A DNA stretch of 64,000 nt from Streptomyces albogriseolus (lineage in GTDB: Bacteria; Actinomycetota; Actinomycetes; Streptomycetales; Streptomycetaceae), in NCBI GenBank assembly GCA_014650475.1, contig BMVA01000012.1:174924-238923 (forward strand). The letters run 5' to 3'. This document shows, in pieces, positions 29,024 through 36,392 of this stretch. The notes below the pieces were generated by a model that had not been told where the DNA came from, ran no database searches, and saw nothing but the letters and a program-made list of their open reading frames with translations. The position numbers were made by a program, and so were the translations under genes. Numbering within the stretch: the first letter of the stretch is position 1; every line of letters starts with the position of its first letter.

Positions 29024-30199
29024 GTGAGCGCCGTCGTGTGGAGTGCCGCCGTGTCCCTCGCCGCGTGGCTGTGGCTGCTGCTGTTCCAGGGGTGGTTCTG
29101 GCGCACCGACGTGCGGCTTCCGGCGTCGCGCGAGCCGGACGGGTGGCCGGACGTGTGCGTGGTGGTCCCCGCGCGGGACGAGGCGGCGGTGCTGCCCGCG
29201 AGCCTGCCGTCGCTGCTCGCCCAGGACTATCCCGGCCGGGCGGAGGTCTTCCTGGTCGACGACGGCAGCACGGACGGCACCGGGGACCTCGCGCGGGAGC
29301 TGGCGCGGCGGCGGGGCGGGCTTCCGCTCACCGTGGTCCCGCCCGGCGAGCCGCCGGCCGGGTGGACGGGCAAGCTGTGGGCGGTGCGGCACGGCATGGA
29401 GCTGGCCCTCGCCCGGGACCCGGAGTACCTGCTGCTGACGGACGCCGACATCGCGCACGCCCCGGACAGTCTGCGGCGGCTGGTGGCGGCGGCCGGGACC
29501 GGCGGGTTCGACCTCGTGTCCCAGATGGCGCGGCTGCGGGTGGAGAGCCGGTGGGAGCGGCTGGTCGTGCCGGCGTTCGTGTACTTCTTCGCGCAGCTCT
29601 ACCCGTTCCGCCGGATCTCCCGGCCGGGTTCGAGGACGGCCGCGGCGGCCGGCGGCTGTGTGCTGCTGCGCGCCGACGCCGCCGCGCGGGCGCGGATCCC
29701 GGACGCCGTACGGCACGCCGTGATCGACGACGTGGCCGTGGCCCGCGCGGTCAAGCGGAGCGGCGGGCGCGTCTGGCTGGGTCTCGCGGACGGCGTGGAC
29801 AGCGTGCGCCCCTATCCGCGGCTGGGTGACCTGTGGCGCATGGTGTCGCGCAGCGCGTACGCGCAGCTGCGGCACAGCCCGCTGCTGCTGGCGGGGACGG
29901 TCGCCGGTCTGGCGCTGGTGTACCTGGTGCCGCCGGCCGCGGTGGCCGTGGGCGCGGCGGCGGGGAGTCCGCCGTGCGTGCTGCTGGGTGCGGCGGCGTG
30001 GCTGGTGATGGCGGGGACGTACGTCCCGATACTGCGGTACTACCGGCAGCCGCTGTGGCTCGCCCCGCTGCTGCCGGTGACCGCGTTCCTCTATCTGCTG
30101 ATGACGGTGGACTCGGCGGTGCAGCACCGCCGCGGGCGTGGCGCCGCCTGGAAGGGCCGCACCTACGCCCGCCCGGAGGCCGCCGCCGAAGAGGCCTGA
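29024..30199 (+). CDS. HpnB-like membrane glycosyltransferase (GT2)
   Basis: A 391 aa family-2 glycosyltransferase. An N-terminal hydrophobic helix (AAVSLAAWLWLLLFQGWFW) precedes the catalytic domain with VVVPARDEAAVLPASLPSLLAQDY, nucleotide-sugar motif VDDGSTDGTGDLA, TDADIAHAP and the acceptor-side D-D motif VIDDVAVARAVK. Three C-terminal helices follow. The order and the GWTGKLWAVRHG segment match HpnB of hopanoid gene clusters, which modifies hopanoid lipids. No squalene-hopene cyclase or other hpn gene is near, so it may act on another lipid carrier. GTG 29024 is chosen; the ribosome site is weak. Confidence 0.85.
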   Translation: MSAVVWSAAVSLAAWLWLLLFQGWFWRTDVRLPASREPDGWPDVCVVVPARDEAAVLPASLPSLLAQDYPGRAEVFLVDDGSTDGTGDLARELARRRGGLPLTVVPPGEPPAGWTGKLWAVRHGMELALARDPEYLLLTDADIAHAPDSLRRLVAAAGTGGFDLVSQMARLRVESRWERLVVPAFVYFFAQLYPFRRISRPGSRTAAAAGGCVLLRADAAARARIPDAVRHAVIDDVAVARAVKRSGGRVWLGLADGVDSVRPYPRLGDLWRMVSRSAYAQLRHSPLLLAGTVAGLALVYLVPPAAVAVGAAAGSPPCVLLGAAAWLVMAGTYVPILRYYRQPLWLAPLLPVTAFLYLLMTVDSAVQHRRGRGAAWKGRTYARPEAAAEEA

Positions 30200-30220
30200 C
30201 CGGCCGTCACTTGCGGCCGG
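30200..30220. terminator. Short bidirectional hairpin
   Basis: CCGGCCG-TCACTTG-CGGCCGG at the junction of the convergent glycosyltransferase and TerD genes. It overlaps the TerD stop codon. Confidence 0.4.
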
Positions 30221-31484
30221 GCGTCCAGTTCATGCCCCAGCCGTAGGCGTGGTCGACGGTGCGCTGCGGGCTGACGCCGCGCTCCGGGACGAGGTAGCGG
30301 GCCTCGCGCTGGACGACCAGGTCGCCGCCGTTGTTGGTGATGAGCGCGAGCGCGCACACCGTGGAGGGGACGGTGCACTCGTCGAGGGAGAAGTCGATGG
30401 GCGCGCCGTGCTGCGGGCGGAGCGTGACCGTCGCGTGCAGGTCGGCGAAGGAGCGTGCGCCCTCGTAGACGGTGACGAAGACGAGGATGCGCCGGAACTG
30501 GTGCTTGTGGTCGAGGTTGACGGTGAGGTTCTCGCCGCTCGCGGCCGCACCGGTGCGGTCGTCGCCGTCGAGGTGGATGAACGGCGGGTGGTGCAGCGAG
30601 CCGAAGGCGTTGCCGAGGGCCTGGACGACGCCCTTCCTGCCGTCGGTGAGCTCCCACAGGGCGCACAGGTCGAGGTCGAGGTCGGAGTGCATGGCGACCG
30701 GGCGGCCCAGCTTGGCGGCCCAGCCGGAGAACTGCTTGCGCACCTCCCAGTTGAGGTTGACGTGCAGGGAGCCCGAGGTGCCGCCCTGCTTGGTCAGCGA
30801 CACGGAGGGCGCGGCCTTGGTGAGCGTCACCTTGGTGAGCTGGACGGGCGCCGGGGGTGCGACGGGCGGGGGCGGCGGCTGCGGCACGGTGACCGGAGGC
30901 GCGACCGGCGTGACCGGCGGGGGCGCCACGGGCGGCGCGGCGGGCGGCGCGGCGTGCTGCGGTTCGTCCACGGTGATGCCGTAGTCGGTGGCGAGTCCCT
31001 CGAGCCCGCTGCTGTAGCCCTGTCCGACGGCGCGGAACTTCCAGGCGCCCTGGCGCCGGTAGAACTCGCCGAGCACGAAGGCCGTCTCGGTGGTGGCGCC
31101 GGCGCTGTCGAAGCGGGCGGCCACGGCGCCGTTCGCCGCGTCCTTCACCTCGATGAAGAGGTCCGGGACCTGCCCGAAGGCGCCGCCGTCGCTGGAGGCG
31201 GCGAGGAGGACGGTCTCGATGCCGGGCTCGACGCGCGTGAGGTCGACGAGCAGGGTGTCGGTGACCCGGCCCCCGTCCTGCCGCTTGCCCTCGTGTCGTA
31301 CGGCGCCGGAGGCGTGGGCCGGCTGGTTGTAGAAGACGAAGTCGCCGTCGGAGCGGACCTTGCCGCCGGCCAGCAGCAGCGCCGAGGCGTCCGCGTCCGG
31401 CACGCCGGGGCCGGAGCGCCAGCCCACGTCGACCCGGAGCGCCGTGGCCGGCACCGGTGTGTTCGATCCCTTCGACATGGACAT
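30207..31484 (-). CDS. Double-domain TerD-family protein
   Basis: A 425 aa soluble protein with two TerD-like domains. Residues about 1-175 form the first ([18 protein letters not shown]…[19 protein letters not shown]…[21 protein letters not shown]). A Pro/Ala/Val linker of about 45 residues follows (repeated PPVAPPPV-type units). The second domain (about 225-425) contains [21 protein letters not shown] and [11 protein letters not shown], the acidic calcium-binding signature of TerD. TerD proteins bind Ca2+ and take part in stress, phage-resistance or membrane-associated complexes in Streptomyces. No other ter genes are adjacent, so it works apart from a classical ter operon. Confidence 0.88.
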   Translation of the reverse strand: MSMSKGSNTPVPATALRVDVGWRSGPGVPDADASALLLAGGKVRSDGDFVFYNQPAHASGAVRHEGKRQDGGRVTDTLLVDLTRVEPGIETVLLAASSDGGAFGQVPDLFIEVKDAANGAVAARFDSAGATTETAFVLGEFYRRQGAWKFRAVGQGYSSGLEGLATDYGITVDEPQHAAPPAAPPVAPPPVTPVAPPVTVPQPPPPPVAPPAPVQLTKVTLTKAAPSVSLTKQGGTSGSLHVNLNWEVRKQFSGWAAKLGRPVAMHSDLDLDLCALWELTDGRKGVVQALGNAFGSLHHPPFIHLDGDDRTGAAASGENLTVNLDHKHQFRRILVFVTVYEGARSFADLHATVTLRPQHGAPIDFSLDECTVPSTVCALALITNNGGDLVVQREARYLVPERGVSPQRTVDHAYGWGMNWTPGRK

Positions 31485-31786
31485 GTCCCGCCCCCATCAC
31501 AGGTCGCCGCGCCGGGCGAGTCCCCGGCATCCGTCGGTGTGCGTCCGCCCAACCTATTCCCCCGCGCGCGGGACGCCCACGCCCGCGGGTGCGGACCACC
31601 CGGGAGCCACCCCCTGCGACCGCCGGTAACGCCCTCGGAACTCGGCCTTTACACGAAATTCGCGCGGCAGTACGCCCGTTTTCCATAAGTTCGCTCACAT
31701 TGGGGATCGCGAGTCACCCGGGGCGCGGAAAACAACCCTCTTATCGGTCTCCCCAACCAGCACATCGTGGGCTTAACTTATGTGCC
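31485..31786. promoter_or_regulatory. Divergent intergenic region, terD-like/small Pro-rich gene
   Basis: 302 bp without a gene, noticeably more A+T-rich near 31640-31780 than its surroundings, as expected for promoters of the divergent genes. GGGCTTAACTTATGTGCC lies directly before the plus-strand ATG. I found no strong palindrome. Confidence 0.35.
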
Positions 31787-32224
31787 ATGACCTCCCCCCG
31801 CTCCATGTATGGCGGCGGCTACTCCTCCGCTGCTTTCCCGGACACCCCGATCTACGACTCGCTCGTGGCCGAGCGGGGCACCCCGCAGATCGCCCCGATC
31901 CGGGTCCCCGCCGCGTACGAGGCGCCGGCCAGTCACCTGCCCGCGCTTCCCTCGGCGTTGCCGGCCCTCCCGGCGGCACCGTCCCAGCCGTCCTACGGCT
32001 ACCCCCAGCCCTCCGTGCCGCAGCCCGCCCCGCTCCAGCAGGCGCACACGGCGTACATCCCGCAGCAGGCCACCGCGCCGCGCGGCTACCCCGGCCCCCA
32101 GCCGCAGCCGCCGCGCCCGCCGCAGCCCGCCGGGTACGAGGCGATGCGCCCCGCGGCCGCCCCGCGGCCGGCGCCCGTGCCGTACCAGGACCCGTACAAC
32201 AACCAGCAGTACCGGGGGTACTGA
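31787..32224 (+). CDS. Small Pro/Ala/Gln/Tyr-rich protein (DUF6643-like)
   Basis: A 145 aa protein starting MTSPRSMYGGGYSSAAFPDT. The first 45 residues are ordered in composition (PIYDSLVAERGTPQIAPIRV). The rest is low-complexity, rich in Pro, Gln, Ala and Tyr (SYGYPQPSVPQPAP, PYNNQQYRGY). No membrane segment, signal peptide or catalytic motif is visible. The conserved head matches my recollection of a streptomycete family called DUF6643; I cannot check this. An A+T-rich leader and the absence of a strong ribosome site suggest specialised expression. Function unknown; an adaptor or condensate-forming role is speculation. Confidence 0.7.
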   Translation: MTSPRSMYGGGYSSAAFPDTPIYDSLVAERGTPQIAPIRVPAAYEAPASHLPALPSALPALPAAPSQPSYGYPQPSVPQPAPLQQAHTAYIPQQATAPRGYPGPQPQPPRPPQPAGYEAMRPAAAPRPAPVPYQDPYNNQQYRGY

Positions 32225-32282
32225 GCGGCCGAGCCGCGCCGAACGGGCCGGGGCCGTCGTCCGCCGATGGCACGATGGCCCC

Positions 32283-33110
32283 ATGGGGAACGCTCGTGTG
32301 CGCTCGATCCACGTTCATCCGGTCAAGGCCTTCCGGAGCCTGCCGCTCCGGGAGGTCGTCGTGGAGCGCTGGGGTCCGGCCGGTGACCGGCGCTGGATGC
32401 TGATCGACGACGGGGGAAAGGTCGTCACCCAGCGCCGCCATCCGCGCCTGGCCCTCGCCGCCGCCGAGCTGCTGCCCGGCGGCGGCGTCGTGCTGTCGGC
32501 GCCCGGCTGTGACCCGGTCACCGTGCCCGTGCCGGCGCCCGGCGCGACCGTCCCGGCGGACGTGTTCGGCGACAAGGTGGAGGCCGTCCCCGCGGAGGAC
32601 GCGGCCGTGCACGCCTGGTGCGGCGACTTCCTGGGCACACCGGTGCGGCTGGTGCACCTCGACGACCCGGCCGTGCGGCGGCCGGTGGACCCCGCGTACG
32701 CGCTCCCCGGCGAGACGGTCACGTTCGCCGACGGATACCCGCTGCTGCTCACCACGACCGCCTCCCTGGACCGGCTCAACTCCCTCGTCGCGCAGGGCGA
32801 GCACGCGCACGAGGGCCCGCTGCCGATGAGCCGCTTCCGGCCCAACGTGGTCATCGAGGGGACGGAGCCGTGGGCCGAGGACCGCTGGACCCGCGTCACC
32901 GTCGGCGAGGTGGCGTTCCGGATCCCCAAGGCCAGCGGACGGTGTGTGGTCACCACCACCGACCAGGACACCGCCCGCCGCGGACGCGAACCCCTGCACA
33001 CCCTGGGCCGGCACCGGTCCGTCGGCGGCCGGCTCCTCTTCGGCGTGAACCTGGTGCCCCTCTCCCCCGGCACCCTGCGCGTCGGCGATCCGCTGGAGGT
33101 CGTGGCCTGA
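32283..33110 (+). CDS. MOSC-domain (molybdenum cofactor sulfurase C-terminal-like) protein
   Basis: A 275 aa protein. The N-terminal beta-barrel MOSC_N domain (VRSIHVHPVKAFRSLPL…GDRRWMLIDDGGKVVTQRRHPRL) precedes a MOSC domain (about 150-275: PMSRFRPNVVIEG…AFRIPKASGRCVVTTTDQDT). The conserved cysteine in the GRCVVTTTD motif is the one tied to sulfur or Mo-cofactor handling in the mARC/YcbX family. Many such proteins reduce N-hydroxylated compounds with a Mo cofactor. ATG 32283 is the first codon that gives the family N-terminus. Substrate not predictable. Confidence 0.9.
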   Translation: MGNARVRSIHVHPVKAFRSLPLREVVVERWGPAGDRRWMLIDDGGKVVTQRRHPRLALAAAELLPGGGVVLSAPGCDPVTVPVPAPGATVPADVFGDKVEAVPAEDAAVHAWCGDFLGTPVRLVHLDDPAVRRPVDPAYALPGETVTFADGYPLLLTTTASLDRLNSLVAQGEHAHEGPLPMSRFRPNVVIEGTEPWAEDRWTRVTVGEVAFRIPKASGRCVVTTTDQDTARRGREPLHTLGRHRSVGGRLLFGVNLVPLSPGTLRVGDPLEVVA

Positions 33111-33201
33111 CGCGCGCTCAGATCCTCCGGGCGCCGTCCCGCGACGCGGGAACCCGTGCCCGCTCCGGTGCGTTGGGCAGCGTGAGGGAACCGGGGAGGG
33201 G

Positions 33202-33813
33202 GTGCGTGCCGTGCGGGCGGTCAGCGGTCTCTGGCGCTGGCGGCGCAACCCGCTGCGCCGCGCCACCGACCTCGCGGAGGCCTGGCTGGCGCTCACCGCG
33301 CTCCTGCTGGTCACGCTCGCCGCGCCACTGATCGGCGTCCTCTCCGGGAGCGCCGCCCACACGTGGCTGCAGCGGTCGGTCCGCGTCCAGCAGCAGTCCC
33401 GGCACCTGGTCACGGCCGCGGTGGTGCGCGAGCTGGACCCGGCCCCGGCGGCCACGGACCCGGAGCTGGTGGGCGGAGCCCCGGGCAGCCGCGTCCTGGC
33501 CCGCTGGACCGCCCCGGACGGCACCGCCCGGCGGGAGGCCGTGCAGGCGCGCCTGCCGGATCCCCGGCCGGGCGACACCTTCCGGATATGGACCGACGGA
33601 CACGGGGACCGGGTCGCGCGCCCGCTGGACCCCGGCACCGCGACGGCGCACGCGGTGCTGGCGGGCGCGGGGGCCGCGCTGCTGGCCGCCGGACTGTTCG
33701 AGGGCGGCCGGCGTCTGGTGCTGCGGCGGATGCTCCTGCGCCGGTACGCCTGCTGGGGCCGGGAGTGGGGCCGCGTGGGCCCGGACTGGGGCAGGACGGG
33801 CGCCGGCAGCTGA
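33202..33813 (+). CDS. Rv1733c-like two-helix membrane protein
   Basis: A 203 aa protein with a basic N-terminus ([19 protein letters not shown]), a transmembrane helix at about 27-50 ([21 protein letters not shown]), an extracytoplasmic domain of about 100 residues beginning [18 protein letters not shown], and a second helix at about 152-172 ([20 protein letters not shown]). This layout and the RRNPLRR motif match the Rv1733c family, whose M. tuberculosis member belongs to the DosR dormancy regulon. Function unknown. GTG 33202 or GTG 33211 could start it; GGGGAGGGG precedes both. Confidence 0.75.
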   Translation: MRAVRAVSGLWRWRRNPLRRATDLAEAWLALTALLLVTLAAPLIGVLSGSAAHTWLQRSVRVQQQSRHLVTAAVVRELDPAPAATDPELVGGAPGSRVLARWTAPDGTARREAVQARLPDPRPGDTFRIWTDGHGDRVARPLDPGTATAHAVLAGAGAALLAAGLFEGGRRLVLRRMLLRRYACWGREWGRVGPDWGRTGAGS

Positions 33814-33937
33814 CGGCGTTCCGCCTCTGGTCAACTCGCCGCCCCCGCGCACGCTACGGTGGTCCGGCCGAACGGATCGGCAGCGACTCGGTCGGGAACG
33901 AGCCACAGGTACGACGAGGTGGGGGCACGGCAACACG

Positions 33938-36382
33938 ATGGCACAGGGCACGGTCCAGGTGACGCACACCGGCACATCGAGGTGGCGCCGCCGCACGGGT
34001 GAGTACCCATCGCTCGCCGCCGCCCTGGAGGCCGCGGGCGAGGGCGACGTGCTCACCGTCGCTCCCGGCACCTACCGGGAGAACCTCGTGGTGCGGCGGG
34101 CGGTGACCCTGCGCGGCCCCGAGGGGGCGCCCGGCTCGGTGCGCATCGCGCCGCCGGACGGCGTGCCGCTCACCGTGCGCGCCTCCGCGGTGGTGCAGGA
34201 CCTGCACGTGGAGGGGCAGGACGCCACCGCCCCGGCCGTGCTGGTGGAGGAGGGCACCCCCGAGCTGCGGGACATCCGCGTGGTCAGCCGGTCCGCGGCC
34301 GGCATCGAGGTGCGCGGCGCCGCGCGGCCCACGGTGCGCCGGTGCACGGTCGACAACCCGGCGGGCGCCGGCATCGCCGTGGTGGACGGCGGGGGCGGGG
34401 TGTTCGAGGACTGCGAGGTGGTCGCCGCCGGACAGGCGGGCGTCGCCGTGCGCGGCGGAGGCCACCCCCGCCTGGAGCGCTGCACGGTGCATCACGCCTC
34501 CGGTTCCGGCCTGACCGCGACCGGGGAGAACTCGGCGCTGGAGGCCGTCGGCTGCGAGGTGTACGAGGTGCGCGGCAGCGGGGTGCAGGTGACCGGCCGC
34601 GCCACCGCCCATCTCACCGACTGCGACGTGCACCGCACCACCGGGGACGGCGTCACGCTCGACACGGACGCCGTGCTGACGCTGGCCGACTGCCGCATCC
34701 ACGACATCCCGGAGAACGCGGTCGACCTGCGTTCCCGCTCGGTGCTCACCCTGACCCGCACCACGGTGCGTCAGTTCGGCCGCAACGGCCTGTCGGTGTG
34801 GGACCCGGGGACGCGGGTGGACGCCAACCAGTGCGAGATCTTCGACAGCACGGGCGACTACCCGGCGGTGTGGGTGAGCGACGGCGCGACGGCCGTCCTG
34901 GACTCCTGCCGGGTGCACGACGTGCCCGACGCGCTGTTCGTGCTCGACCGCGGCTCGCGCGCGGACGTCGTCGACAGCGACCTCTCCCAGGTGCGCAACA
35001 CGGCGGTCTCGGTGAGCGACGGCGCGACCGCCCAGCTCGACGACTGCCGCATCCGGGAGGCCGCGACCGGCGCCTGGTTCCGCGACCACGGCAGCGGCGG
35101 CACCCTCAGCAACTGCACCCTGGACGGCACCCAGACCGGTGTCATCGTCACCAAGGGCGCCGACCCGACCGTCGAGCGCTGCACGGTCGACTCCCCCGCC
35201 GAGGCCGGCGTGTACGTGTCCGCGGGCGGCCGCGGCACCTTCGAGCACTGCCGGGTCACCGGCAGCGGCGGCTACGGCTTCCACGTCATCGACGGCAGCC
35301 GTACGACGCTGCGCAAGTGCCGCACCGAGCGCTGCGCGCGCGGGGGTTACGAGTTCGCCGAGGGCGCCGACGGGACGTCCGGCTCGGGCGGGCCGGTCGT
35401 CGAGGACTGCACGAGCGACGAGTCCGGCAGCCTGCGCGCCGAACCGCCCGCGCCGGAGCCCGCGGTGCAGACGACCGGGCACACCACGGGACTGCTGGGC
35501 ACGGTCCCCGCCCCGGCCGGCGCCCCGGCGCCGGCCGCCCCCGCCGCCGTGCCGGAACCGCGGCGCGAGACGCGCACCTCCAAGGACGTCCTCGGCGAAC
35601 TCGACGCCCTGGTGGGCCTGGAGAGCGTCAAGCGCGAGGTGCGGGCCCTCACCGACATGATCGAGGTGGGCCGGCGCCGGCAGCAGGCCGGGCTGAAGGC
35701 CGCGTCCGTGAAGCGGCACCTCGTGTTCACCGGTTCCCCCGGCACCGGCAAGACCACCGTGGCGCGCCTGTACGGCGAGATCCTCGCCTCGCTCGGGGTG
35801 CTGGAGCAGGGCCATCTGGTCGAGGTGTCCCGGGTGGACCTGGTGGGCGAGCACATCGGCTCGACGGCGATCCGCACCCAGGAGGCGTTCGAGAGGGCGC
35901 GCGGCGGGGTGCTGTTCATCGACGAGGCGTACGCGCTGTCGCCGGAGGACGCGGGCCGGGACTTCGGCAAGGAGGCCATCGACACGCTGGTGAAGCTGAT
36001 GGAGGACCAGCGGGACGCGGTGGTGGTCATCGTGGCCGGTTACACGGCCGAGATGGAGCGCTTCCTGTCGGTCAACCCCGGTGTGGCGTCCCGTTTCTCG
36101 CGGACGATCACGTTCGGCGACTACGGCCCCGAGGAGTTGCTGCGGATCGTGGAGCAGCAGGCCGAGGAGCACGAGTACCGGCTGGCGCCGGGCGCCGCGG
36201 AGGCGCTGCTGAAGTACTTCGCCGACCTCCCCAAGGGGCCCGCGTTCGGCAACGGACGTACGGCGCGGCAGACGTTCGAGGCGATGGTGGAGCGGCACGC
36301 GAGCCGTGTCGCCCAGCTCGACGAGCCCACCACCGACGACCTGACGCTGCTCTACGCGGAGGACCTGCCCGCGCTGCCCTGA
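33938..36382 (+). CDS. Parallel beta-helix domain fused to a CbxX/EccA-type AAA+ ATPase
   Basis: An 814 aa two-part protein. Residues about 20-505 are right-handed beta-helix repeats of roughly 22-24 residues with recurring turn motifs (…[14 protein letters not shown]…[14 protein letters not shown]…[14 protein letters not shown]…), seen in carbohydrate-binding or pectate-lyase-like proteins. A Pro/Ala linker (about 515-545) leads to an AAA+ domain of the CbxX/CfqX family: Walker A GSPGTGKT (599-606), Walker [12 protein letters not shown] (about 657), arginine-finger-type [10 protein letters not shown]. That ATPase type includes EccA of type VII secretion and Rubisco activases. No signal peptide, so cytoplasmic. 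I infer a remodelling ATPase that uses the helix as a target-binding scaffold. Target unknown. Confidence 0.88.
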   Translation: MAQGTVQVTHTGTSRWRRRTGEYPSLAAALEAAGEGDVLTVAPGTYRENLVVRRAVTLRGPEGAPGSVRIAPPDGVPLTVRASAVVQDLHVEGQDATAPAVLVEEGTPELRDIRVVSRSAAGIEVRGAARPTVRRCTVDNPAGAGIAVVDGGGGVFEDCEVVAAGQAGVAVRGGGHPRLERCTVHHASGSGLTATGENSALEAVGCEVYEVRGSGVQVTGRATAHLTDCDVHRTTGDGVTLDTDAVLTLADCRIHDIPENAVDLRSRSVLTLTRTTVRQFGRNGLSVWDPGTRVDANQCEIFDSTGDYPAVWVSDGATAVLDSCRVHDVPDALFVLDRGSRADVVDSDLSQVRNTAVSVSDGATAQLDDCRIREAATGAWFRDHGSGGTLSNCTLDGTQTGVIVTKGADPTVERCTVDSPAEAGVYVSAGGRGTFEHCRVTGSGGYGFHVIDGSRTTLRKCRTERCARGGYEFAEGADGTSGSGGPVVEDCTSDESGSLRAEPPAPEPAVQTTGHTTGLLGTVPAPAGAPAPAAPAAVPEPRRETRTSKDVLGELDALVGLESVKREVRALTDMIEVGRRRQQAGLKAASVKRHLVFTGSPGTGKTTVARLYGEILASLGVLEQGHLVEVSRVDLVGEHIGSTAIRTQEAFERARGGVLFIDEAYALSPEDAGRDFGKEAIDTLVKLMEDQRDAVVVIVAGYTAEMERFLSVNPGVASRFSRTITFGDYGPEELLRIVEQQAEEHEYRLAPGAAEALLKYFADLPKGPAFGNGRTARQTFEAMVERHASRVAQLDEPTTDDLTLLYAEDLPALP

Positions 36383-36392
36383 GCGCGGGCCG

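Noticed and set aside
33137-33151. TCCCGC-GAC-GCGGGA as a DevR-like operator for the Rv1733c-like gene
   Set aside because: The arms are in the opposite orientation to the GGGAC…GTCCC box. It follows the MOSC stop and is better read as a weak hairpin.
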